Shown one piece after another: positions 9,693 to 16,012 of a stretch of 16,012 bases of DNA. A program made the translations under genes and the position numbers. The stretch covers positions 1 to 16,012 of the forward strand of contig NW_024468925.1 of NCBI RefSeq assembly GCF_011745365.1. Reading direction: 5' to 3'. The notes under the pieces were generated by a model, which was given only the letters and a program-made list of their open reading frames with translations, was not told the DNA's origin and did no database searches. This DNA comes from Cryphonectria parasitica EP155. Lineage: Eukaryota; Ascomycota; Sordariomycetes; Diaporthales; Cryphonectriaceae. The first letter of the stretch is position 1. The number at the start of each line of letters is the position of its first letter.

Positions 9693-10315
9693 GATAACCG
9701 CTCCGCCCCGGAGCGAGACTCAGAAGCTTCGGAAACCTCACTCTCCAGAAAGCCCGACTAATCTACCACAGAACCTCTCAAATCCACAGAATTCCAGTCA
9801 AAACCCTCAAGAGAAGAATCTCCAGCCACAACAGCAGATTCCTCAGCTACCACAGCCTGCATTTCGGCAGCAATACGCACCCTCTTAGCTTCAGCCTCCT
9901 CAGCCTTCTCTTTCTCAAGCTCTTCAAGGTTCTTAAGATCTCAACGAATAGCTCAAGACATCCTCTTATACTACATCTTCTTTTGTTGATATAGTTTAAG
10001 CAACTTCAACTCCAACTCTTCTATCTCATTCTCCAGCTTTCAGTACTGAATAGAAGTAAGAAGGAGTTCAGCAGCATTCGTTAGCTCCAGAACATCATAC
10101 TTAGCACGATTCTGGGAAACGCACTCCGAGCAACAGGATGAATTATAAGGAGAAACAATATACGATTACAGGCCTTAACTATTGCAATAAGAACAGAGAT
10201 GCATATTGAAACTATTTAAAAGAATGAACTGAAGAAGAAGATCTTTCTGCTTCTTTTTATTAGAGCAAGAATTCAAGAATTTCAGTTTCGCAACTTTACT
10301 GATTCTGTTCAGCAT
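9689..10315 (-). pseudogene. Antisense gene of element C: Cys-rich head plus Glu/Lys-rich coiled coil
   Basis: This reading frame runs opposite to gag-pol, from an ATG at 10315, only 91 bp from the 3' LTR, towards the end of pol. It has 185 codons to a TAG at 9760-9758, or 208 if that TAG was once CAG. Internal stops at codons 47, 50, 92, 115, 121 and 125 are TAA, TAG or TGA, consistent with mutated Gln and Trp codons. Codons 41-44 give CSYC, and codons 61-65 give CCSEC. From codon 93 the sequence is Leu/Glu/Lys-rich (LENEIEELELKLLKLYQ, then EELEKEKAEEAEAKRVRIAA), a probable coiled coil. The C-terminus is Ser/Glu/Asp-rich. Element A carries the same gene at the same place. Function is unknown. 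I recall Cys-motif plus coiled-coil hypothetical proteins as common in ascomycete genomes, but this has not been tested. Confidence 0.7.
9699..9715. other. GC-rich hairpin where pol and the antisense frame converge
   Basis: A perfect 7-bp stem (CGCTCCG at 9699-9705, CGGAGCG at 9709-9715) encloses a 3-base loop in otherwise AT-rich DNA. It lies at the convergent 3' ends of pol and the antisense frame. Whether it acts in RNA 3'-end formation is unknown. It has decayed in element A. Confidence 0.4.
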
Positions 10316-10393
10316 CTCAATTAGAAAGGCAAGATCATGAATACAGAAACTTGCTAGAATACTTACAGAAGATCGTTGGAAATAACAACTAAT

Positions 10394-10403
10394 AGGAGGG
10401 AAA
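10394..10403 (+). promoter_or_regulatory. Polypurine tract of element C
   Basis: AGGAGGGAAA lies three bases before the 3' LTR start at 10407. This is the normal site for priming plus-strand DNA synthesis in LTR elements. Element A has an eroded equivalent at 14607-14616. Confidence 0.75.
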
Positions 10404-10406
10404 TGA

Positions 10407-10901
10407 TATTATAATCCATCCAATATGCAGATCATAGAACAGATTATAAGTAACAGAGATCAGATATCAAGAACTCAATATTCTAATAAAGCATTGATTA
10501 CATAATCCAGAGTTAGGATTGTAAAGAAGAGAGGATCGTTGAGCTTGCTAGCAATTCCAACGAGCTTCACACCTTGAATCGCTAGACTCGCCAGCAATCC
10601 CAACAAGCTTCATACCTTAGATTGCTAAGCTTGCTAGCAATCCCAATAAGCTATACTGAAGAGCTGAATATATAAGAATACATTCATTCCCATTAGATAG
10701 ATCTTGTATATAGCTCTTCAGTTATCAATCTAAGTATTCAGTTTCATATACTGAGTAGCTCCAAAAGCAGTGAATACTTGCATCGCTTATTAGGACTTGT
10801 ACAGTTCCGTATTCAAGGACTTAACACTTTGATACCGCTCTTGTTAGCATAAACTCCTTTGTATACTTAGGAATCTTCGGATTGCTGCAGTGCTCATTAC
10901 A
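10407..10901 (+). repeat. 3' LTR of element C (495 bp)
   Basis: It begins TATTATAA, where the 5' LTR has TGTTATGA (the terminal TG mutated to TA), and ends ATTACA. It has the same length and internal layout as 3368-3862. The first third is clearly more A/T-mutated than the 5' LTR, while the last third is less so. Three 43-bp units, a TATA box at 10669-10676 and the flanking 11-bp inverted repeat are present. Confidence 0.95.
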
Positions 10902-10906
10902 CAATG
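10902..10906. repeat. Target-site duplication CAATG of element C, right copy
   Basis: This is identical to 3363-3367 and directly follows the 3' LTR. Confidence 0.92.
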
Positions 10907-10991
10907 CTTTGTTAGAACATTGAGTTCTTAATACCTGGTTCTTGTTGCTCGTGATCTGTTTTGTAACTTGCATATTGAATGAGTTATAACA
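10902..10991 (-). mobile_element. Solo LTR of the A/C family, reverse orientation, remaining part
   Basis: This is the reverse complement of the first 85-90 bp of the LTR (compare 3368-3457), ending TTATAACA. It completes the LTR that starts at 3001 and was split by element C. Followed by the duplication TAAAT. Confidence 0.88.
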
Positions 10992-10996
10992 TAAAT
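10992..10996. repeat. Target-site duplication TAAAT of the solo LTR, right copy
   Basis: This matches 2996-3000. Element A integrase sequence resumes right after it, in register with C 8980. Confidence 0.85.
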
Positions 10997-11802
10997 AGTA
11001 TCTTTAATATTATATTAATTAGAAATAGAATAATTGGATTGATTTATTATTCTTTGCATAGTTTGCTTATAATAGCGCAGATATAAGTACAATAAAGAAG
11101 TTTCTATTCTTTATATTTTATAAATATAATCTAATAGCTTATTATAAGATATTACTAGAAGTAGATATAGAAGCTATAGATAAAAGAATTAGGAAAATCA
11201 AAAAAGTTTAGAAGGAATTTTAGTTAGAACTATAATTTGTTTAGAAACAAATGATGCAGTATGCAAACTTCAAAAGAATTAAGAGATTAATTCTACAGAA
11301 GGAAGATAAGATCTATTTACTTTGGAAAAACATCAAAATAACTAAATTTAACAATAAATTCGATTATAAAAAGTTAGAACTATTTAAAATCTTATAGCAG
11401 ACTTTCCTAGTTAATTATAAATTAGTATTATCTTATAAAATAAGAATATATTTAGTTTTTTATATTTTACTGCTAGAATTAGCAGTATAAGAAATACTAA
11501 TGAATAATATAGTAAAAATAGAAAATAATGAACTAGAATATAAAATTGAAAAGATTCTCAAGCATAGAAGCATAAATAGCATAAAAGAATATCTTGTTAA
11601 ATGGAAAGGATATTTAGCAAGCGAGAATTTATAGGAATTACAGGGAAATATTATAAATGCTTAGAAAAAGATAGCTGAGTATTGAAAAAAAAAAAGAAAC
11701 TAGTATTTAAGATAATCACTCCATCCCAAGCTGAAATTCAAAAGCTTCAGAAATCTTACTCTTCAGAAAATCAGATCAGTTTACTACAGAATTCCTCATA
11801 TT
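10997..11802 (+). pseudogene. Element A, pol end: integrase C-terminal half and chromodomain
   Basis: This piece is collinear with C 8980-9784 and continues the frame broken at 3000. The stretch 11040-11240 matches the integrase region with LAQFAYN-like sequence and a following basic helix. The chromodomain lies at about 11535-11685 and keeps the KILKH and LVKWKGY motifs. The latter is better preserved than in C, where the Trp is a stop and Gly is Asp. Several in-frame stops remain. The end of pol and the far end of the antisense gene are cut at 11802 by the 2194-bp element. The region is much less A/T-saturated than the RT part of the same element. Confidence 0.85.
11798..11802. repeat. Target-site duplication ATATT of the TRIM-like element, left copy
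   Basis: ATATT precedes TGTCAGG at 11803 and recurs at 13997-14001 after CCTGACA. Element C has a single AAATC at the empty site (9780-9784). Confidence 0.9.
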
Positions 11803-12016
11803 TGTCAGGTGGAAAGGTTGCAAAGGCAATGTGGCGAGGTCTTTTCTCTCTTTCAGGAGCATACAATCAGAATAATATTGAGGCCTAAGGAGCTAAGTTC
11901 TGCTCAGCAGTGCTGATGTGGCTAGAAAGCCGCTTTATAGCCGCATATTGCTTAGTCATCCGTAATCCAGCTGGCTTAGCTGGCTCTGAGCCTTGCTAGC
12001 ACAATCGGCTCTGACA
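11803..12016 (+). repeat. 5' LTR of the TRIM-like element (214 bp)
   Basis: It starts TGTCAGG and ends CTGACA. By my count it differs from 13783-13996 at 19 positions, all transitions, with no indel. In 16 of these the right-hand copy has A or T where this copy has G or C. This copy is close to unmutated. Confidence 0.9.
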
Positions 12017-12137
12017 GATTGTCCCCCCTTATCAGGCCTTGTCCTCAAGGCCTTTGAGGCTTTCAAGCTTTCGTTGCTTCCAGGCTTCCGTTGCTTCCTA
12101 GCTGCTCCTACGCCTTCTCAATGCTTCAGGCTCTTAA

Positions 12138-12440
12138 GATCTCTCAGTGCCTCAGGCTTCTCAAGGCCTCTCAAGATCTCTCAGTGCCTCAGGCTTCTAG
12201 GTCACTCAAGGTCTCTTAAGGTCTCTCAGTGCCTCAGGCCTCTCAAGGCTTCTCAAGATCTCTCAGTGCCTCAGGTTTCTCAAAGCCTCTCAGATCTCTC
12301 AGTGCTTCAGGCTTCTCAAAGCCTTTCAAGATCTCTCAGTGCTTCAGGCTTCTCAAAGCCTCTCAAGATCTCTCAGTGCCTCAGGCCTCTCAAGGCCTCT
12401 CAAGATCTCTCAGTGCCTCAGGCCTCTCAAGGCTTCTCAA
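12138..12440 (+). repeat. 37-bp tandem array, eight units
   Basis: Units begin GATCTCTCAGTGCCTCAGG (or close) at 12138, 12175, 12220, 12257, 12293, 12330, 12367 and 12404. Spacing is 37 bp except one 45-bp and one 36-bp unit. The second half of each unit is CCTCTCAAGG-like. The plus strand is strongly pyrimidine-rich. Because 37 is not a multiple of three and the unit lacks stops, all three forward frames stay open for long stretches (11993-12475 and 12229-12615), giving Ser/Leu-rich frames. I do not regard these as genes. Confidence 0.93.
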
Positions 12441-12479
12441 CCATCTCTCTCCTTCTCTTCTGGCTTCATCCCTGAAGCC

Positions 12480-12863
12480 TGTGAAAAAAAAATCTCTTTT
12501 TAATTACATTTCAAACATAAGTCTTCCGAATGCAATACCCGCACTATATACACTGCTCAGTTGCTGCTTCCTCAGCGCTTTATCCAGATACTCTTCAGAA
12601 CTTAAAGCTGTTTGATATAAATTACAAACTTTCTATCAGAAACTTGATTTGCAGCTAAGAAGCTTAGCATTCAGAATAGTATCTCTGCAGCTATAATAGA
12701 TAATTATAGCTTTTTATCTTAAGAATTGCTTTTTAGCAATTCTAAAGCTATTATTATACTTTGCTCTACTGCTAAATATAAAAGAATAATTAGTTTATAA
12801 TTTAATATTTAAGCAATTTCAGTTGCTAAGCAAATACTTTATTTTAGCTTTATATTCTTATTT
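12480..12863. other. AT-rich spacer of the TRIM-like element with two perfect hairpins
   Basis: No coding frame is recognised. Two perfect stem-loops stand out: a 9-bp stem AGCTATAAT/ATTATAGCT (12689-12697 and 12703-12711, 5-base loop), and an 8-bp stem AGAATTGC/GCAATTCT (12722-12729 and 12736-12743, 6-base loop). They are only ten bases apart. Their role is unknown. Confidence 0.55.
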
Positions 12864-13252
12864 GAATAGCAAAAAGTATATTCTTAAAAATAGAAGATAT
12901 TCAGATCTATTACTTGCTTATTCTGCTCTTTCGCTTAAATAGCAAAGAATATACTCTTGAAAACAAAAGATATTCAGATCTATTGCTTACTTACTCTGCT
13001 CTTTTATTTAAATAGCAAAGAATATACTCTTGAAAATAGAAGATATTCAGATCTACTGCTTGCTTACTCTGCTCTCTTGCTTGAATAGTAAAGAATATAT
13101 TTTCAAAAACAGAAGATACTTAGATCTACTGCTTGCTTACTCTGCTCTCTTGCTTGAATAGCAAAAAATATACTTTTGAAAACAGAAAATATTTAGATCT
13201 GCTGCTTGCTTACTCTACTTTCTTGCTCGAATAGTAAAGAGCATATTTTATT
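12864..13252 (+). repeat. 73-bp tandem array, about 5.3 units
   Basis: Unit starts, marked by GAATAGCAAAGAATATA or a close variant, are at 12864, 12937, 13010, 13083, 13156 and a partial one at 13229. Spacing is exactly 73 bp throughout. Each unit has a GATATTCAGATCTA-like middle and a CTTACTCTGCTC-like end. Differences between units are mostly transitions. Confidence 0.93.
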
Positions 13253-13590
13253 CTAGCTTAGCAACTTGAATACTCTGAATCTCTTCTGAATGCTTCTTAT
13301 ATGCTGCTTGCATACTGCTTGCTTGCTATTTGCTCTAGCTTAGCAACTTAAATGCTCTAAATCTCTTCTGAATGCTTCTTGTATGCTGCTTATATACTGC
13401 TTGCTTATTATTTGCTTTAGCTTAGCAACTCGAATGCTCTAAATCTCTTCTGAATGCTTCTCACATGCTGCTTGCATACTGCTTGCTTGCTGTTTACTCT
13501 AGCTTAGCAACTCGAATGCTCTGAATCTCTTCTGAATGCTTCTTGCATGCTGCTTGCATACTGCTTGCTCAATACTGCTTGCTTGCTATA
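13253..13590 (+). repeat. 82-bp tandem array, four units
   Basis: Units begin CTAGCTTAGCAACT (or TTAGC...) at 13253, 13335, 13417 and 13499, spaced exactly 82 bp. Each contains CTCTTCTGAATGCTTCT and a run of TGCTTGCATACTGCTTGC-like words. The array abuts the 73-bp array with no spacer. Confidence 0.93.
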
Positions 13591-13593
13591 TTC

Positions 13594-13662
13594 AAAGCTC
13601 GAAAGCTTGAAAATCGAAAGCTCGAAGATTAAAAGCTTGAAGATTAAAAGCTTAAAGGTTTA
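13594..13662 (+). repeat. Short degenerate repeat block rich in AAGCTT and GCTCGA
   Basis: About four imperfect copies of a unit of roughly 15 bp, of the form AAAGCTTGAAGATTA, follow the 82-bp array. Confidence 0.65.
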
Positions 13663-13782
13663 AAAAGAATAGTAATCTGATTGTTTGCTCTGCTCCTGCT
13701 CAATATTAGCACTGCTTCTAAGGAAAAAAAAAGATAGAAAGCTTCGCTGGATTGCTTTCTTTAAAAAAGCTAGGCTTCAAAC

Positions 13783-13996
13783 TATCAGGTAGAAAGGTTG
13801 CAAAAGCAATATAACGAGATCTTTTCTCTCTTTCAGAAGCATACAACCAGAATAATATTGAGGCTTAAGAAGCTAAGTTCTGCTTAGCAGTGCTGATGTA
13901 GCTAGAAAGCCGCTTTATAGCCGCATATTGCTTAGTCATCCGTAATTCAGCTGGCTTAGCTAGCTCTAAGCCTTGCTGGCATAATCGGCCCTGACA
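13783..13996 (+). repeat. 3' LTR of the TRIM-like element (214 bp)
   Basis: It starts TATCAGG (from TGTCAGG) and ends CCTGACA, with the same length as 11803-12016. It is the more mutated copy: most differences are G-to-A or C-to-T here. Confidence 0.9.
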
Positions 13997-14001
13997 ATAT
14001 T
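13997..14001. repeat. Target-site duplication ATATT of the TRIM-like element, right copy
   Basis: This matches 11798-11802. Element A resumes at 14002 in register with C 9785. Confidence 0.9.
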
Positions 14002-14523
14002 CACAGAATTCTAATCAAATCTCTTAAAGAAAGAATTCCCAGCTATTATAGCAGCTTTCTCAAGAGCTACTTTCTATATAACTATAGCAATACAATAGCG
14101 CTCAGCTTTATACTCTTCAGCTTTTATGCAATCCAATTCTTTTATATAAATAATATTATAGCATAAAGCACATTTCATCTTCTCAAACTATATTCATTTC
14201 TATTAATATAAACAAAAAAGCTTAATCTTCTTCTTCTCAATCTTATCCTCTAACTTTCAATATTGAATAGCAATATTGCAAAGCTTCTTGGAAAAGAAAC
14301 TTATGATATCATACTTGGAATAATTCAAGCAAATATATTCGATATAACAAAAAGAGTCTCCGGAAGATACTTTGCAGAATTCAAAACTGTATTTCTTGCA
14401 ATAAGAACAAATAAGCATCTTAACAAAATTCTCCAAGAGGCGAGAAACCAGAAGATTTCGATCTTGAATACTTTTTGAAACAGAAGAGAGCTTGCAGATA
14501 TGAGACTTATTAATTCTGCTCAA
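14002..14523 (-). pseudogene. Antisense gene of element A, 5' part: Cys-rich head, broken by the TRIM-like insertion
   Basis: This is the counterpart of the antisense frame of element C at 9689-10315. The stretch 14523-14257 is stop-free for 88 codons. It contains ICSYC in the same place as LCSYC of C, further Cys residues 8, 17 and 23 positions after the second Cys of CSYC, then KYD and IQY at the same spacing as in C. Beyond 14257 the frame has several stops but still follows the C coiled-coil region down to 14002, where the 2194-bp element cuts it. The remainder lies at 11690-11802. The plus-strand frame over the same bases (14263-14478) has no counterpart signal in C, so the minus strand is preferred. 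Function is unknown; the paired Cys motifs suggest metal binding. Confidence 0.65.
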
Positions 14524-14606
14524 TATAACGAATTAGAAAAGCATAATATGTAATAAGAAAAGTAGCTAAAAGAACTTACAGAAAATTGTTGAGAATAACA
14601 ATCGAT

Positions 14607-14616
14607 AGAAGAGAGA
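14607..14616 (+). promoter_or_regulatory. Eroded polypurine tract of element A
   Basis: AGAAGAGAGA occupies the place of AGGAGGGAAA in element C, three bases before the LTR. Confidence 0.6.
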
Positions 14617-14619
14617 TAA

Positions 14620-15066
14620 TATTATAACTTATTTAATATGCAGATTACGAATTATATTCAGCTAGCAGAAGAATTAGATATTATAACTTAATATTAAAAC
14701 AGCTTATAAGAATTGCATAATTCAGAGTTAGAATTATTAGTGTAACTATATGAATTAAGAATATAATTAATATATTCAGAAAAACAATTATAAGAAATCA
14801 GTATATAGTTAAGATAATTAGAACTGAAAAGCAAAATATATAAGAATACGTTTATTACTACTAGATAGATTATCAGAACATAGCTCTTTAGTTGTTAATT
14901 TAAGTATTAGATTACTCTTCTACTCTAATAGCTTCAAAAGCAGTAAATACTTACACAGTTATCCCAATTATATTTCTATATTCAAAGCTTTTATTTAGCA
15001 CTACTCTTGCTAGCATAAACTCTTTATATACTTTGAAATCTTCGAATTACTACAATGCTTATTATA
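14620..15066 (+). repeat. 3' LTR of element A (447 bp)
   Basis: It begins TATTATAA and ends ATTATA (TG and CA termini both mutated). It aligns with the LTRs of C over its length. Its size is close to the two-unit solo LTR (452 bp). TATATAAG survives at 14837-14844; the downstream arm AGCTCTTTAGT of the promoter inverted repeat has one change. The 43-bp repeat zone is hardly recognisable. The matching 5' LTR lies outside the window. Confidence 0.85.
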
Positions 15067-16012
15067 ATAATCTAATCTTCTGCTAAGAATATCTACTTAC
15101 TTATTTTCTAAGCTTTTATAATATATAATTCTGAAATTAAATTATAAAAAAAATTCTATTTATTTAATTTATTATTTATTTAAAATCTTAATTATTATAA
15201 ATATAATTAAATTTTTATAATTTAAATAAATTATAATTAAATATTATATATTAATAAAATAATATTATTATTTTTTAAAAACTTTTATTATTATTATAAA
15301 TTTTTAATTTAAAATTTTATAATTAATTTTTAAATTATTTAATTTTTTTAAAAAATTATTTATAATTTTTAAATATTTTTAATTATTTTATTAATTAAAT
15401 TATTTTTTAAATATATATTTTAATATATTAATTTTAATTTTAAATAATTTATAAGAATTTATTTTATATAAAATTAATTTTAAAATAATATATTTAATAA
15501 TTTTATTAAAAATTTTTTATATTTTAAAAATTTATTTAAAAAATTATTTTTTTTTAATAAAATTTATAAAAAAATATATAATTTAATTATAATTTTTAAT
15601 AAATTATTAATAAAAATTAATATATTTAAAAAAAAATTTAATATTTTTAATATTTTTAAAAATTAATTAATTTTTAATAATTTAATATATTTTAATTTAA
15701 TTATAAATTTAAAATAATTAATTTTTTATATATAAAAATAATTTTTTATAAATTTTATAAAAAATTTTATATTTTAAAATATTTATAATATTATTTTTAT
15801 TTATTTTTTATATTTTTTTAATATTTAAAAATAAATAAAAATATTATTAAAATATATAATAATAAATTAATTAAAATATTTATATAAAATATAATTAATT
15901 ATTTTTTAAAATAAAATTAAAATATTTATTAAATTAAAAAATATAATTAAATATTTATAATATTTATAATATATTTTAAAAATAATTTTTTATTTTTATT
16001 TTTTTTTATTTT
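15067..16012 (-). pseudogene. Element B: reverse-oriented Ty3/gypsy RNase H and RT remnant, G/C-free at its end
   Basis: The reverse complement is collinear with C 7315-8273 (959 bp against 946 here). Near 15067-15180 enough G and C remain to see the match directly: the tract AATCTTCTGCT, then TTTTCTAAGC, corresponds to the end of RNase H. Further on only A and T remain. From 15455 to 16012 there is not one G or C, yet A/T patterns still follow the RT, including the YLDD-equivalent region around 15840 and the expected match at 15961-16012. B begins exactly at the end of the LTR of element A, so A most likely inserted into B. The other half of B would lie left of the window. Predicted target duplication: ATAAT. 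Confidence 0.8.

Larger units (their letters stand above)
3368..10901 (+). mobile_element. Element C: complete Ty3/gypsy chromovirus, 7534 bp, inactive
   Basis: This is a full-length LTR retrotransposon. It has two 495-bp LTRs, a 5-bp target duplication (CAATG), a purine tract next to the 3' LTR, gag with a CCHC-type knuckle, and pol in the order protease, RT, RNase H, integrase, chromodomain. That order and the C-terminal chromodomain place it among the Ty3/gypsy chromoviruses. It also carries an antisense reading frame between pol and the 3' LTR. All coding frames contain stops of the kind made by C-to-T and G-to-A changes, and the active sites of protease, RT and integrase are altered. The element cannot move by itself. 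It inserted into an older LTR of its own family and is the youngest large insertion here. Confidence 0.95.
11803..13996 (+). mobile_element. TRIM-like non-autonomous LTR retrotransposon, 2194 bp, filled with tandem repeats
   Basis: The boundaries are exact: a 5-bp duplication (ATATT) on both sides, 214-bp direct terminal repeats, and inverted tips TGTCAGG/CCTGACA. It interrupts the 3' region of element A, whose sequence is continuous across it. The 1.77-kb interior shows no gag or pol motif. It holds, in order, a pyrimidine-rich 37-bp array, an AT-rich spacer with two hairpins, a 73-bp array, an 82-bp array, and a short AAGCTT-rich repeat block. No purine tract touches the 3' LTR (the nearest is at about 13720-13741), and no primer-binding site was recognised. 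It must have been moved by enzymes of another element. Plus or minus orientation cannot be proved; plus is assumed from the LTR termini only. Confidence 0.85.

Noticed and set aside
11682..11888. 68-codon forward ORF
   Set aside because: It is a chimera: the first half is the end of pol of element A, the second half is the LTR of the TRIM-like element.
11993..12615. Two overlapping forward ORFs (160 and 128 codons, Ser/Leu-rich)
   Set aside because: They are translations of the 37-bp tandem array in different frames. The unit lacks stops and is not a multiple of three, so frames stay open by chance; there is no domain, and one starts inside the LTR.
12864..13590. Possible CRISPR-like array
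   Set aside because: The 73- and 82-bp units are repeated end to end without unique spacers, and the context is an LTR element in a fungal genome.
14263..14478. 71-codon plus-strand ORF opposite the Cys-rich frame
   Set aside because: The minus frame over the same bases matches the antisense gene of element C in Cys spacing and flanking motifs; the plus frame has no matching signal.
15455..16012. Mitochondrial DNA or centromeric satellite as source of the A/T-only tract
   Set aside because: There is no tandem period, and the reverse complement keeps the order of RT features seen in elements A and C.

Overview
The window looks like heterochromatic, repeat-only DNA from a filamentous ascomycete (Pezizomycotina). 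No host gene, tRNA or rRNA was recognised. Almost everything is a stack of LTR retrotransposons decayed by C-to-T and G-to-A transitions. Such decay is expected from repeat-induced point mutation (RIP): in-frame stops from CAA, CAG and TGG codons, catalytic Asp turned into Asn, and tracts that end as nearly pure A/T. The species cannot be named from the sequence.

The insertions can be put in order from their target-site duplications (TSDs). The oldest layer, element B, is a minus-strand Ty3/gypsy pol fragment at 15067-16012; its last 558 bases contain no G or C. Element A, a related plus-strand Ty3/gypsy chromovirus, was inserted next to or into B. The window holds the 3' part of A in four pieces: 1-943, 1259-3000, 10997-11802 and 14002-15066, the last including its 3' LTR. 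Three things later landed in A: a 310-bp unidentified insert (944-1253, TSD AAACT), a solo LTR in reverse orientation (3001-3367 plus 10902-10991, TSD TAAAT), and a 2194-bp non-coding LTR element (11803-13996, TSD ATATT). The youngest large insertion is element C (3368-10901, 7534 bp, TSD CAATG), a complete Ty3/gypsy chromovirus that inserted into the solo LTR of its own family.

Element C has two 495-bp LTRs, a gag frame with a zinc knuckle, and a pol frame with protease, reverse transcriptase, RNase H, integrase and chromodomain. Pol lies in the -1 frame relative to gag. C also carries an antisense reading frame between pol and the 3' LTR, whose product would have a cysteine-rich head and a Glu/Lys-rich coiled-coil body. 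Element A has the same antisense gene at the same place, so it is a fixed part of this family. Both gag and pol of C are dead through stops and active-site changes, yet the frames stay in phase over kilobases. Mutation was therefore by substitution, not by indels.

The 2194-bp element has 214-bp LTRs, no coding domain, and three unrelated tandem arrays (37-, 73- and 82-bp units) in series. It looks like a TRIM-type non-autonomous retrotransposon. The most unusual items are the antisense Cys-rich gene, the array-filled TRIM, the G/C-free terminal tract, and the complete set of TSDs that lets the history be read.
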